Assembly: GCA_051880615.1 (NCBI GenBank)
Contig: JBJEOH010000014.1
Location: 1-63,420, forward strand
Source: UBA7067 sp051880615
Lineage (GTDB): Bacteria > Bacillota > Clostridia > Oscillospirales > Acutalibacteraceae
DNA length: 63,420 bases
Direction: 5' to 3'
The first letter of the stretch is position 1, and each line of letters begins with the position of its first letter. The notes under the pieces were generated by a model that searched no databases, was not told where the DNA came from, and worked only from the letters and a program-made list of their open reading frames with translations. The translations under genes were made by a program, and so were the position numbers. Positions 8,629 to 16,843 of the stretch are shown here, piece by piece.

Positions 8629-8735
8629 GGTCCTGTCTCCTGTTACTTTGTTGGATTATGCGGTAATTCTTTTCTAAATTATTATGCAGAAATCTTCGAT
8701 AGTTTGCACATAATAATAAAATATATAAAATTGGC

Positions 8736-8764
8736 TTGCAAGCATTGCCGAATTGTATTAGTAT
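8736..8764 (+). promoter_or_regulatory. Probable promoter of the ABC exporter operon
   Basis: TTGCAA (8736-8741), a 17-bp spacer and TAGTAT (8759-8764), about 50 bp before the first ABC gene. Confidence 0.45.
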
Positions 8765-8817
8765 AGTGTTGATAATAAATTCCATATGAGAAATATGTTT
8801 TGCGAGGAATGAATGGA

Positions 8818-10548
8818 ATGATAAAACTGCTAAAATACCTTAAGGACTATAAATTACAGCTTATTATAGGCCCTGCCTGCAAGCTGTTGGAGGCAATTTT
8901 TGAGCTTATCGTGCCGCTTGTTATGGCAGATATAATCGATGTAGGCGTAAAAAGCGGCGACAGCGGCTATGTGCTTAAAATGGGCGGAGTAATGATTTTG
9001 CTCGGCGCAGTTGGCTTGTGCAGTGCGCTTGTTTGTCAGAAAAGCGCGTCAATAGCTTCGCAGGGCAGCGGTACTAAGCTTCGAAACGAGCTTTTTCATC
9101 ACATTAACATACTCTCGTTTACCGAGCTTGATAAAATAGGTACGCCGTCGCTTATTACGAGAATGACAAACGACATAAACCAGCTTCAATATGCCGTTGC
9201 GATGCTCATTCGCCTTGTAATACGCGCGCCGTTCCTTGTTGTCGGCGCTATGATTATGGCGACCACGATTAATCTTAAGCTGTCGCTTATCTTCTTCATA
9301 GCTTCTCCGCTTATTGCGCTTGTGCTTTACCTTATAATGAGCAAAAGCGTTCCGCTGTTTAAGCTTATTCAGAAACGCCTTGACAGGCTTTCGCTTATCT
9401 CTCGTGAGGGACTTTCGGGTGCGAGGGTTATTAGAGCCTTTCACAAGGAGGATAAGGAGCAGGAGAGGTTTAATGAGGCAAACAATGAGCTTGCCAGAAC
9501 GGCGCAGAATGTGGGCGTGCTGTCGGCTTTGCTGAGTCCTCTTACCTATGCGATTACAAACCTTGCGATTGTTGCGATTGTCTGGTTCGGCGGCGGTCTT
9601 GTTGATGTCGGCGAGATGCAAACAGGCGAAATAATTGCTCTTGTAAGCTATATGACGCAAATTCTGCTTGCAATGGTTGTTGTTGCCAACCTCGTTGTTA
9701 CATTTACAAAGGCTTCTGCAAGCGCTGCAAGAGTGAACGAGGTGTTTGAGCTTGAGCCGTCGATAAAAAGCGGCAGTGACAAGGAGCTTGCGCTTGACAG
9801 CAGTAAAGACTTTATTAGGTTTGAAAATGTGTACTTCGGCTACGGCGGCGGAGATGTGCTTAAGGATATATGCTTTACCGTGCAAAAGGGTGAAACTGTC
9901 GGCATTATCGGCACAACTGGCAGCGGAAAGTCGAGCCTTGTGAATCTGATTCCGAGATATTATGACGTGTCCGACGGTCAGGTGTATATCGGCGGTGAGA
10001 ATGTTAAAAATTATCCCCTTTCGCAGCTGCGAAAGCTCTGCTCAGTTGTAATGCAGAAAGCGGTGTTGTTCTCAGGCACTATTGAATCAAACCTCAGATG
10101 GGGCAAAAAGGATGCGACGGACGAGGAGATAAACCGTGCGCTTGAAATAGCACAGGCAAAGGAGTTTGTAGACAAGCTGCCGAATAAAATAGAAACGCCT
10201 GTTACTCAGGGCGGCAAGAACTTTTCGGGCGGTCAGAAGCAAAGACTCACTATTGCAAGGGCGATTATTGCAAGCTCACCGATTTTAATTCTCGATGACA
10301 GTGCAAGTGCACTTGACTTTGCAACCGACTATGCGCTGAGAAAGGCGATAAAAAACAATACCGAGGATGCAACTGTTTTCATAGTTTCTCAGAGGGTATC
10401 AACCGTTAAGGACGCTGACAGAATACTTGTGCTTAAAGAAGGAGAGCTTGTCGGCAACGGAGTTCACGAGGAGCTTTTTGAGCAGTGTGAGGAGTACAGG
10501 GAGATTTGTCTTTCACAGCTAAGTCGGGAGGAGGTGCAGGCACAATGA
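8818..10548 (+). CDS. Heterodimeric ABC exporter subunit, degenerate-site half
   Basis: This 576-aa half-transporter has six membrane helices (residues about 1-310) fused to a nucleotide-binding domain. Walker A is GTTGSGKSS near residue 365 and the signature is FSGGQ. Walker B reads ILILDDSASALD: the catalytic Glu is replaced by Asp, as in the degenerate subunit of heterodimeric exporters such as TM287/288 and BmrCD. I place the start at the ATG at 8818, 10 nt after GAGG; an in-frame TTG at 8800 has no site. It overlaps the partner gene by ATGA, which implies translational coupling. Substrate unknown; drugs, lipids or peptides are possible. Confidence 0.9.
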   Translation: MIKLLKYLKDYKLQLIIGPACKLLEAIFELIVPLVMADIIDVGVKSGDSGYVLKMGGVMILLGAVGLCSALVCQKSASIASQGSGTKLRNELFHHINILSFTELDKIGTPSLITRMTNDINQLQYAVAMLIRLVIRAPFLVVGAMIMATTINLKLSLIFFIASPLIALVLYLIMSKSVPLFKLIQKRLDRLSLISREGLSGARVIRAFHKEDKEQERFNEANNELARTAQNVGVLSALLSPLTYAITNLAIVAIVWFGGGLVDVGEMQTGEIIALVSYMTQILLAMVVVANLVVTFTKASASAARVNEVFELEPSIKSGSDKELALDSSKDFIRFENVYFGYGGGDVLKDICFTVQKGETVGIIGTTGSGKSSLVNLIPRYYDVSDGQVYIGGENVKNYPLSQLRKLCSVVMQKAVLFSGTIESNLRWGKKDATDEEINRALEIAQAKEFVDKLPNKIETPVTQGGKNFSGGQKQRLTIARAIIASSPILILDDSASALDFATDYALRKAIKNNTEDATVFIVSQRVSTVKDADRILVLKEGELVGNGVHEELFEQCEEYREICLSQLSREEVQAQ

Positions 10549-12281
10549 ACAAGGGTGTTGTAAAAAGAATTTTGCTTTATACCTCGAAATATAAGCTGTA
10601 TATCATAGGTGCGTTTTTGTTTGCGGTTATCAGCGTTTGTCTTACGCTTTTAGGGCCTGTGCTGGTAGGTAACGCGATTGACTATATAATAGGAAAAGGA
10701 AATGTCGATTTCGGCTCAGTGGGCAAAATCCTTATCGGGCTTATCTGCTCAACCGCAGGTGTTGCGGTTTTTCAGTGGCTTATGAGTCTGTGTATAAACA
10801 GGGTGAGCTACTATACAGTGCGCGATATGCGAATTGACGCTTATGAAAAGCTCAACAATGTACCGCTGTCGTATATCGACTCAAACCCTCACGGCGATAT
10901 AATAAGCCGTATTATCAATGATATTGACGCTGTAGGCGACGGACTTTTGCAGGGCGTGACGCAGCTTTTTTCGGGAATCATTACCATTGTGGGCACTTTA
11001 GGCTTTATGGTTGCAATCAACTTTAAAATTGCGATTGTAGTTGTGCTTGTAACGCCGCTGTCGCTTTTTGTTGCGGCAGGTATAGCAAAGCTTTCCGCGA
11101 AAATGTTTTCAAAGCAGCAGCGCACTCAGGGCGAGATAAGCGGCTTTGTTGAGGAGATGGTAGGCAACCAGAAGATTGTGTCGGCGTTTTCAATGGAGGA
11201 GAAAAACGAGCAGCAGTTCAGAAAGCTCAACGATGAGCTTTATATATGCGGCAAAAACGCCCAGTTTGCATCATCTCTTGCAAACCCGTCAACCCGATTT
11301 GTAAACAGTATTGTCTATGCCGCGGTCGGTGTTATCGGCGCGCTTAGTGCAATCAGCGGAGGACTCAGCGTGGGGCAGATTTCCTGCTTTTTAACCTACG
11401 CAAACCAATATACAAAGCCGTTTAACGAGGTTACGGGCGTTATTTCGCAAATTCAGACGGCGATAGCAGGCGGCGCAAGGCTGTTTGAGCTTATGGACAG
11501 CCCCAACAAAACCCCCGACAGCGAAAATGCGAAGAACCTTGAAAATGTCAGGGGAGATATAGAGTTTAACAATGTTAGCTTTTCATATACTCCTGACAGA
11601 CCGCTTATCAAAAGCTTTAATTTAAAGGTAAAGCAGGGTCAGAGAGTTGCAATAGTCGGACCGACAGGCTGCGGAAAAACAACGCTTATCAATTTGCTGA
11701 TGCGTTTTTATGATGCTTGCAGCGGCGAAATAAAAATTGACGGTGCGCCTGTAACGGAGCTTACGACCGACAGCATACGCCGCAGCTTTGGGATGGTATT
11801 GCAGGATAGCTGGCTTTTTAACGGGACAATCCGCGATAACATCGCCTACGGCAAGGAGGACGCAACAGACGAGGAAATTGTTGCGGCGGCAAAGGCTGCT
11901 TATGCACATTCGTTTATTATGCACCTGCCAAAGGGATATGACACCGAGATAGCCGAGGACGGCGGTAACCTGTCGCAGGGGCAGAATCAGCTTTTGTGTA
12001 TTGCAAGAGTTATGCTGTCAAATCCGCCTATGCTCATTCTCGACGAGGCGACAAGCAGTATTGATACGCTGACCGAGCAGAGAGTTCAGCTTGCATTTAA
12101 TAAGATGATGCAGGGAAAAACAAGTTTTGTTGTTGCGCACAGGCTTTCAACTATTAAAGAAGCGGATATTATACTTGTTATGAGGGACGGAAATGTGATA
12201 GAGCAGGGCAAGCACGCAGAGCTTTTGGCGAGAGGCGGCTTTTACTCCGAGCTTTATAGCAGCCAGTTTGCAAAGGCTTGA
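10545..12281 (+). CDS. Heterodimeric ABC exporter subunit, catalytic half
   Basis: This 578-aa partner of the preceding gene has a membrane domain (about 1-315) and an ATPase domain. Walker A is GPTGCGKTT near 372 and the signature LSQGQ is slightly non-standard. The intact Walker B LILDEATSSID supplies the catalytic Glu, and HRLST is the switch His loop. The ATG overlaps the upstream stop (ATGA) and follows a GGGAGGAGG site inside the previous gene. The asymmetric pair of Walker B motifs supports an obligate heterodimer. Confidence 0.92.
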   Translation: MNKGVVKRILLYTSKYKLYIIGAFLFAVISVCLTLLGPVLVGNAIDYIIGKGNVDFGSVGKILIGLICSTAGVAVFQWLMSLCINRVSYYTVRDMRIDAYEKLNNVPLSYIDSNPHGDIISRIINDIDAVGDGLLQGVTQLFSGIITIVGTLGFMVAINFKIAIVVVLVTPLSLFVAAGIAKLSAKMFSKQQRTQGEISGFVEEMVGNQKIVSAFSMEEKNEQQFRKLNDELYICGKNAQFASSLANPSTRFVNSIVYAAVGVIGALSAISGGLSVGQISCFLTYANQYTKPFNEVTGVISQIQTAIAGGARLFELMDSPNKTPDSENAKNLENVRGDIEFNNVSFSYTPDRPLIKSFNLKVKQGQRVAIVGPTGCGKTTLINLLMRFYDACSGEIKIDGAPVTELTTDSIRRSFGMVLQDSWLFNGTIRDNIAYGKEDATDEEIVAAAKAAYAHSFIMHLPKGYDTEIAEDGGNLSQGQNQLLCIARVMLSNPPMLILDEATSSIDTLTEQRVQLAFNKMMQGKTSFVVAHRLSTIKEADIILVMRDGNVIEQGKHAELLARGGFYSELYSSQFAKA

Positions 12282-12542
12282 GTCGGTTGTGTTATACACG
12301 CTTAGTATAGTTTGTGATTTTGGCTGTTTTTCTGCACAAGGGTGATTTTAGCGGGGTGAAGCTTATTGTTAAATAATTAACAATTAGTTCGCATAAACAA
12401 TAAAAACGCAAATTATCAAGAAAATTTATGTGATGATTGCATAAATAATCCTATTTTTAAGATTTTGACATTTTACACAAATGATTACGGGGTTGTAACC
12501 AAATTATAGAGAAAACTTATTAAAATCAAAGAAAAATCGTTG
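12282..12542. other. AT-rich intergenic region without a gene
   Basis: No open frame with a ribosome-binding site is visible. The only structure I see is a perfect inverted repeat, ATTGTTAA-ATAA-TTAACAAT (about 12366-12385). An isolated TTGACA near 12465 has no convincing -10 partner. Confidence 0.4.
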
Positions 12543-12571
12543 AAAAAACCGCTGTTTTAGGCGGTTTTTTC
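12543..12571 (+). terminator. Intrinsic terminator
   Basis: The stem AAAAAACCGC/GCGGTTTTTT with an 8-nt loop reads as a bidirectional hairpin. It lies between the ABC operon and the SleB-like gene. Confidence 0.75.
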
Positions 12572-12594
12572 GTTTTAGACAACTTTTTTCAAAC

Positions 12595-12623
12595 TTTACA
12601 AAGTTGTTACCATCGGTTACAAT
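12595..12623 (+). promoter_or_regulatory. Promoter of the SleB-domain gene
   Basis: TTTACA (12595-12600), a 17-bp spacer and TACAAT (12618-12623). The inverted repeat ACAACTT/AAGTTGT (about 12579-12607) covers the -35 region and could be an operator. Confidence 0.6.
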
Positions 12624-12667
12624 ATATAGCGTTGACTGAATTTGTTGACATTCAAAACAAGCTTATA

Positions 12668-12703
12668 AAGGAGGCTAAGAGAGCTTGCTCTCTGACTTTT
12701 ATG
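12668..12703 (+). promoter_or_regulatory. Ribosome-binding site separated from ATG by a hairpin
   Basis: The strong AAAGGAGG (12667-12674) lies 26 nt before the ATG at 12701. Between them is a 6-bp hairpin, AGAGAG-CTTG-CTCTCT. Looping it out would leave an effective spacing of about 10 nt. No closer in-frame ATG, GTG or TTG with a site exists. Confidence 0.5.
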
Positions 12704-14263
12704 TTTAAAAAATCCAAGAAAATCACCGTAACGGCTGTTGCTGTGTTGATTAGTGTGTTGACAATATTTTCAACAGTTATAGGCAGTGCAGCAACAACAG
12801 ATGTTATCAACGCATCTGAACTGACTGCGGTTGAAAATGAAAGCGCGCCTGTATATGAATCTACAGCACCGACAGACGCTGATTCAAGCAACGAAATATT
12901 CACCGGCAAGGTTACAATCAACCGCGAAACGCTTACTTTAGGCGTTGGAGAAGGTTTTGCTCTTACAGCAGGAATAATTGAAACAAATAACAGCAATCAG
13001 ACAGTAACATGGAAAAGCAGCAACAAAAATGCTGCAACAGTAGATTCAAAAGGCAGCATTAAGGCTGTAGGCGCAGGCACTTCGATTGTTACGCCGACAC
13101 TTGAAAACGGCAGCAACGCTTCTTGCAATGTTACAGTCAAGAAAGCTCCGACAAGCGTTTATCTCAATAAAACAAGTCTTACACTCGGCGTGGGCGAGCA
13201 GTATGACTTGAACAGCTCTTTCAAAAACGGCGAGGGTGCAAGAGTAATTGACTACACAACAAATAACTCTTCAGTAGCTTCTGTGAAAAAGGCAGGCGGA
13301 ATTGTAACAGCAAACAAGGTAGGTACTGCAACAATTACAGCGACAACCTACAACGGAAAAAAGGTTACCTGCACAGTTACGGTAAAAAAAGCACCGACAA
13401 CATTGTATCTCAATAAAACAAGTCTTACACTGGGTATCGGTGAGCAGTATGATTTGAACAGCTCGCTTAAAAACGGTGAAGGCGCACACAGCATTGTATA
13501 TACAAGCAATAATACATCAGTTGCATCGGTTAAGGCAGCAGGCGGCTTGGTTACTGCTAATAAGGAAGGTACTGCAGTAATAACTGCAACAGCTTATAAC
13601 GGCAAGAAAGTAACCTGTAAGATTACAGTTAAGAAAGCGCCGACAAAGCTCTCTCTCAACAAAACAAGCTTAAGCCTGAATGTAGGCGCGCAGTTTGATT
13701 TAAACAGCTCACTCAATAGCGGCGAGGCTGCACACAGCATTGTATATTCAAGCAGCAACACTTCAGTTGCATCGGTTAAGGCAGCAGGCGGCTTGGTTAC
13801 TGCAAATAAGGAAGGCACAGCGGTTATAACTGCAACAGCTTATAACGGCGTTAAGGTTACCTGCAAAGTCACGGTAAGCAAGCGCAGCTATACAGACGAC
13901 GATTTATATTGTCTTGCCGCTGTAATATGGCAGGAGGCAGGCGCTTCCTGGGCAAGCGACAGACTTCAGCTGATGGTTGCAAATGTAGTTATGAACCATG
14001 TGGAAAGCCCGTACTTCCCGAATACAATCAGAGGGGTTTTAACAAGACCTTATGCATACGGCACAATGGCTTGGACGGGAATAAAGCTTCCGACTGCTAA
14101 CGATCCTATAACACAGGCAGCCATCGACAGATGCTATGCAAATGCAAAGAAGATTCTTGACGGCTACAGACTGTTGCCATCAAATGTAATCTATCAGGCA
14201 GGATTTGTTCAGGGCAGCGGCGTTTATGCCTACGAAAGCGGAGTTTACTTCTGCTATATGTAA
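12701..14263 (+). CDS. Secreted cell-wall hydrolase: four Ig-like (Big_2) repeats and a SleB domain
   Basis: This 520-aa exported protein has a signal peptide at residues 1-32 (basic MFKKSKK, hydrophobic core, AATT). Four Ig-like Big_2 units of about 82 aa follow from residues about 70 to 395, with repeated LNKTSLTLGVGEQ starts and KVTCKVTVKKAPT ends. A C-terminal SleB-type cell-wall hydrolase domain (Hydrolase_2, about 396-520) contains the catalytic-site-like AAVIWQEAG and VVMNHV. SleB enzymes are lytic transglycosylases acting on spore cortex or wall peptidoglycan. The Ig stalk suggests display at the surface. I prefer the ATG at 12701 over a TTG at 12632 because it gives a clean signal peptide. 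Confidence 0.88.
   Translation: MFKKSKKITVTAVAVLISVLTIFSTVIGSAATTDVINASELTAVENESAPVYESTAPTDADSSNEIFTGKVTINRETLTLGVGEGFALTAGIIETNNSNQTVTWKSSNKNAATVDSKGSIKAVGAGTSIVTPTLENGSNASCNVTVKKAPTSVYLNKTSLTLGVGEQYDLNSSFKNGEGARVIDYTTNNSSVASVKKAGGIVTANKVGTATITATTYNGKKVTCTVTVKKAPTTLYLNKTSLTLGIGEQYDLNSSLKNGEGAHSIVYTSNNTSVASVKAAGGLVTANKEGTAVITATAYNGKKVTCKITVKKAPTKLSLNKTSLSLNVGAQFDLNSSLNSGEAAHSIVYSSSNTSVASVKAAGGLVTANKEGTAVITATAYNGVKVTCKVTVSKRSYTDDDLYCLAAVIWQEAGASWASDRLQLMVANVVMNHVESPYFPNTIRGVLTRPYAYGTMAWTGIKLPTANDPITQAAIDRCYANAKKILDGYRLLPSNVIYQAGFVQGSGVYAYESGVYFCYM
13160..13870 (+). repeat. Three tandem 246-bp repeats within the Ig-like region
   Basis: TATCTCAATAAAACAAGTCT recurs with a 246-bp (82-codon) period at about 13160 and 13406, with a diverged unit at about 13652. 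Long stretches (for example around GCAGCAGGCGGCTTGGTTAC) are identical in the last two, which points to recent duplication. Confidence 0.75.
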
Positions 14264-14287
14264 TAAATAAAAGTATATAAATAAATG

Positions 14288-14325
14288 AGCAGTGGCAGTC
14301 TTAATGGCTGTCACTGCTTGTTTTA
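14288..14325 (+). terminator. Intrinsic terminator after the SleB-domain gene
   Basis: AGCAGTGGCAG pairs with CTGTCACTGCT with one mismatch, followed by TGTTTT. Confidence 0.75.
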
Positions 14326-14381
14326 GCTTAGAGCTTTTATTATAATAAAAATATAAACTGACAGGGAAATGAGGCTAAGAT

Positions 14382-15236
14382 ATGAAACGGGGAAGCAAAG
14401 TTGGAATGATATGCTGTTCAAACGCTCAGCCGTTTACAAATACCGATAAAATCAATAAACTGAAGGATACATTGTCAGAACTTGGATTGACAGCAGTGCT
14501 TAGCGACTGCGTTTTTTCTGCAAATGCTCCGTTTGGTGCATCGGACAGGGAGAGAGCAGAAGCTTTGATGAGCTTTTATAATGATAATGAGATTGATGCA
14601 ATTTTTGATATTTCGGGAGGAGATTTGGCAAACGGAATTCTGCCATACCTCGATTTTGAAGCTATAAAAAACAGCGGTAAATGCTTTTGGGGCTACAGCG
14701 ACCTTACGACAATAATTAATGCAATTTACGCAAAAACAGGAGCAGAGTCAGTTCTGTATCAGGTGAGAAATTTAATTTATGATAACGCTGAAAAGCAGAT
14801 ATCCGAGTTTGAAGCTACGGTTTTTAACTCAGAGAATAGCTTGTTTGATTTTGATTATGAATTTATACAGGGAGATAAGATAAGCGGTGTTGTTGTCGGC
14901 GGAAATATCAGATGCTTATTAAAGCTTGCTGGAACGCCGTATTTCCCCGATATGGCTGATAAGGTGCTTCTGATTGAAAGCCTTGGCGGAACAGCTGAGC
15001 GTATAATGACATATTTGTATCAGCTTGAGCAGATGAGCGTGTTTAAAAAAATAAGCGGAATAATACTCGGTACTTTTACAGAAATGCAGGAAAAGCACTG
15101 CTTACCGACTGTAACTGAGCTTGTAAGGAGCGTTGCAAGCGGAAAACCGATAATAAAAACTGAACAAATCGGGCACGGTACGGATTCTAAGGCGGTCGTT
15201 ATAGGCAGGGAAATTTGTCTTATTAAAAAGCAGTAG
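14382..15236 (+). CDS. S66-family peptidase (LD-carboxypeptidase / MccF-like)
   Basis: This 284-aa cytoplasmic serine peptidase belongs to the LD-carboxypeptidase/microcin-C-immunity family. Visible family motifs are ISGGDLANGILPYLD, the nucleophile region FWGYSDLTT near residue 105, the acidic LLIESLGGTAERI near 200, and a C-terminal His in IGHGTD near 266. These would form the Ser-Glu-His triad. Members either trim tetrapeptides during peptidoglycan recycling or inactivate peptide-nucleotide antibiotics. The neighbouring cell-wall genes favour recycling. There is no signal peptide. Confidence 0.85.
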   Translation: MKRGSKVGMICCSNAQPFTNTDKINKLKDTLSELGLTAVLSDCVFSANAPFGASDRERAEALMSFYNDNEIDAIFDISGGDLANGILPYLDFEAIKNSGKCFWGYSDLTTIINAIYAKTGAESVLYQVRNLIYDNAEKQISEFEATVFNSENSLFDFDYEFIQGDKISGVVVGGNIRCLLKLAGTPYFPDMADKVLLIESLGGTAERIMTYLYQLEQMSVFKKISGIILGTFTEMQEKHCLPTVTELVRSVASGKPIIKTEQIGHGTDSKAVVIGREICLIKKQ

Positions 15237-15354
15237 AATACGCAACGGCGAAAAATATTCACAAGGGCGTTTTCTCTTTTTCCCTGCTCTATACACTGAA
15301 TAATGCATAATAAAATCCTCTTTCGCATATAGAATTATCGGGAGGGGTATTTGT

Positions 15355-16131
15355 ATGAAGCTGATGATACTTACAAGGAAGAAGCTAATTGTAATGGCTT
15401 GCTGTGTGCTTATGGCGGTGGTAACGCTTGTGGTGTCGCTTGGCAGCTACGGAAGGGCTATTGAAGCATCAACCGGTGAGAGGAAAATCCCGATTTATAA
15501 TGTTGACACAACCGAAAAAATTTGCAGTATATCATTTGACGCTGCGTGGGGTAACGAGCAGACCCCAATCTTGCTTGAGATACTTGACAAGTACAAGATA
15601 AAATCAACATTTTTCCTTGTTGGACAGTGGGTTGACAAATACCCTGAGGATGTCAAGGCAATATACGACGCAGGTCACGATGTGGGGAATCATTCCGATA
15701 CTCATGCGCATCTGCCTCAGCTTGACACAAACGGTATTCTCAAGGAGCTTCAAAGCTGTAACGATAAGGTAAAGGCAATCACAGGCAAATGCCCTACGCT
15801 TTTCCGTCCGCCATACGGTGACTACAACAACGCTGTTGTTGAAAGCACAAACGGAATCAATATGTATTGTGTGCAGTGGAATATCGACAGTCTCGACTGG
15901 AAAGACCCGTCGCCACAGGATATGGTGTCAAGAATAAAAAGTAAGCTTTGTCCCGGAAGTATAATTCTGATGCACAACGGCGCAAAGAACACGCCCGAGG
16001 CACTGCCGATGATAATTGAGATGATACAAAGCGAGGGCTACAAGATTGTGCCGATTTCGCAAATACTGCTTAAGGGAGAGTACACAACCGACTCACAGGG
16101 CAAGATGATTGCGGCGAAGCCGCAAGGCTAA
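15355..16131 (+). CDS. Polysaccharide deacetylase, PdaB-like (sporulation type)
   Basis: This 258-aa carbohydrate esterase 4 (NodB) protein has an N-terminal membrane anchor (residues about 10-30). NodB motif 1 reads SFDAAWGN rather than TFDDG: the second, metal-binding Asp is absent, as is typical of PdaB-type spore proteins. Motif 2 NHSDTHAH (about 118) and motif 3 RPPYGDY (about 152) are intact. It probably de-N-acetylates, or once did, the sugar backbone of spore or wall peptidoglycan. GGGAGGGG precedes the ATG. Confidence 0.88.
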   Translation: MKLMILTRKKLIVMACCVLMAVVTLVVSLGSYGRAIEASTGERKIPIYNVDTTEKICSISFDAAWGNEQTPILLEILDKYKIKSTFFLVGQWVDKYPEDVKAIYDAGHDVGNHSDTHAHLPQLDTNGILKELQSCNDKVKAITGKCPTLFRPPYGDYNNAVVESTNGINMYCVQWNIDSLDWKDPSPQDMVSRIKSKLCPGSIILMHNGAKNTPEALPMIIEMIQSEGYKIVPISQILLKGEYTTDSQGKMIAAKPQG

Positions 16132-16242
16132 GAGTGGAGAGTGAAGAGTGGAATTTTGAAACGAGTTCTTCTTAATTCAAAGAGCCGCAAAGCGGCGACA
16201 ACCATCACTTCACTCTGCACTCTTAAAACTTCACTCTTAATT
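16130..16242. repeat. Dispersed CACTCT repeat, copy B, with inverted ends
   Basis: The left end is AGAGTGGAGAGTGAAGAGTG. A central GAGCCGCAAAGCGGCGACAA is followed by ACCATCACTTCACTCTGCAC and more CACTCTT units. The purine-rich left end and pyrimidine-rich right end are inverted copies, so this copy has the layout of a miniature inverted-repeat element. It begins directly at the stop codon of the deacetylase gene. Confidence 0.65.
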
Positions 16243-16274
16243 CAAAAAAGCCACAGCGAAAAAACGCTGTGGCT
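16243..16274 (-). terminator. Terminator of leuCD
   Basis: The 10-bp stem AGCCACAGCG/CGCTGTGGCT is followed on the minus strand by TTTTTT. Confidence 0.85.
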
Positions 16275-16335
16275 CTTTATAAATCCCCATCGAACTATAT
16301 CAAATTTCAAACTAAAAGCATATAAGATAAATCAA

Positions 16336-16818
16336 TTACTTAATGTAGTTGATAAGACCGCCCTTTGCGATTATGTTCTGGATAAACTCCGGGAACGGCT
16401 CAGCCTTGTAGGTTTTGCCTGTTGTTTCATTTGTGATAACGCCTGTGTTGAAATCAACGCTTACCTCGTCACCGTCTTTGATGTCGTGAGCCGCCTCGTC
16501 GCACTCCATAATCGGCAGACCGATGTTGATTGCGTTTCTGTAAAAAATTCTTGCAAAGGTTGATGCAATAACGCATGAAATGCCGGAAGCCTTAATTGCA
16601 ATCGGTGCGTGCTCTCTTGATGAGCCGCAGCCGAAGTTCTTCTCGGCAACCATAATGTCGCCTTCCTTTACGCTGTTTACAAAATCCTTGTCGATATCCT
16701 CCATACAATGTGCCGCAAGCTCTTTGTGGGAGGCTGTGTTTAAATATCTTGCAGGGATAATGACATCTGTGTCAACATTATCGCCGTACTTGTGTACTCT
16801 GCCCTTAACACTGTCCAT
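16336..16818 (-). CDS. leuD: 3-isopropylmalate dehydratase small subunit
   Basis: This 160-aa swivel subunit pairs with LeuC to isomerise 2- to 3-isopropylmalate in leucine synthesis. It shows KYGDNVDTDVIIPARYLNT at the N-terminus and the substrate-loop motif GCGSSREHAP near residue 62. The short length is that of the archaeal/clostridial type rather than the 200-aa proteobacterial type. It lies 25 bp downstream of leuC in the same operon. Confidence 0.95.
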   Translation of the reverse strand: MDSVKGRVHKYGDNVDTDVIIPARYLNTASHKELAAHCMEDIDKDFVNSVKEGDIMVAEKNFGCGSSREHAPIAIKASGISCVIASTFARIFYRNAINIGLPIMECDEAAHDIKDGDEVSVDFNTGVITNETTGKTYKAEPFPEFIQNIIAKGGLINYIK

Positions 16819-16843
16819 TTATATTCATTCCTTTCACAAAAAA

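Noticed and set aside
9049..9885. 278-codon frame on the minus strand
   Set aside because: It lies wholly antisense to the first ABC exporter gene, is rich in Arg/Lys/Asn/His and low-complexity, and has no domain or ribosome-binding site.
12632..12700. Upstream TTG start for the SleB-domain gene
   Set aside because: It would place 23 polar residues before a clear signal peptide and lies about 8 bp from the -10 box, so it would be at or before the transcript start.
16141..16563. 140-codon frame on the plus strand
   Set aside because: It begins in the repeat tract, passes through the leuCD terminator and continues antisense to leuD.
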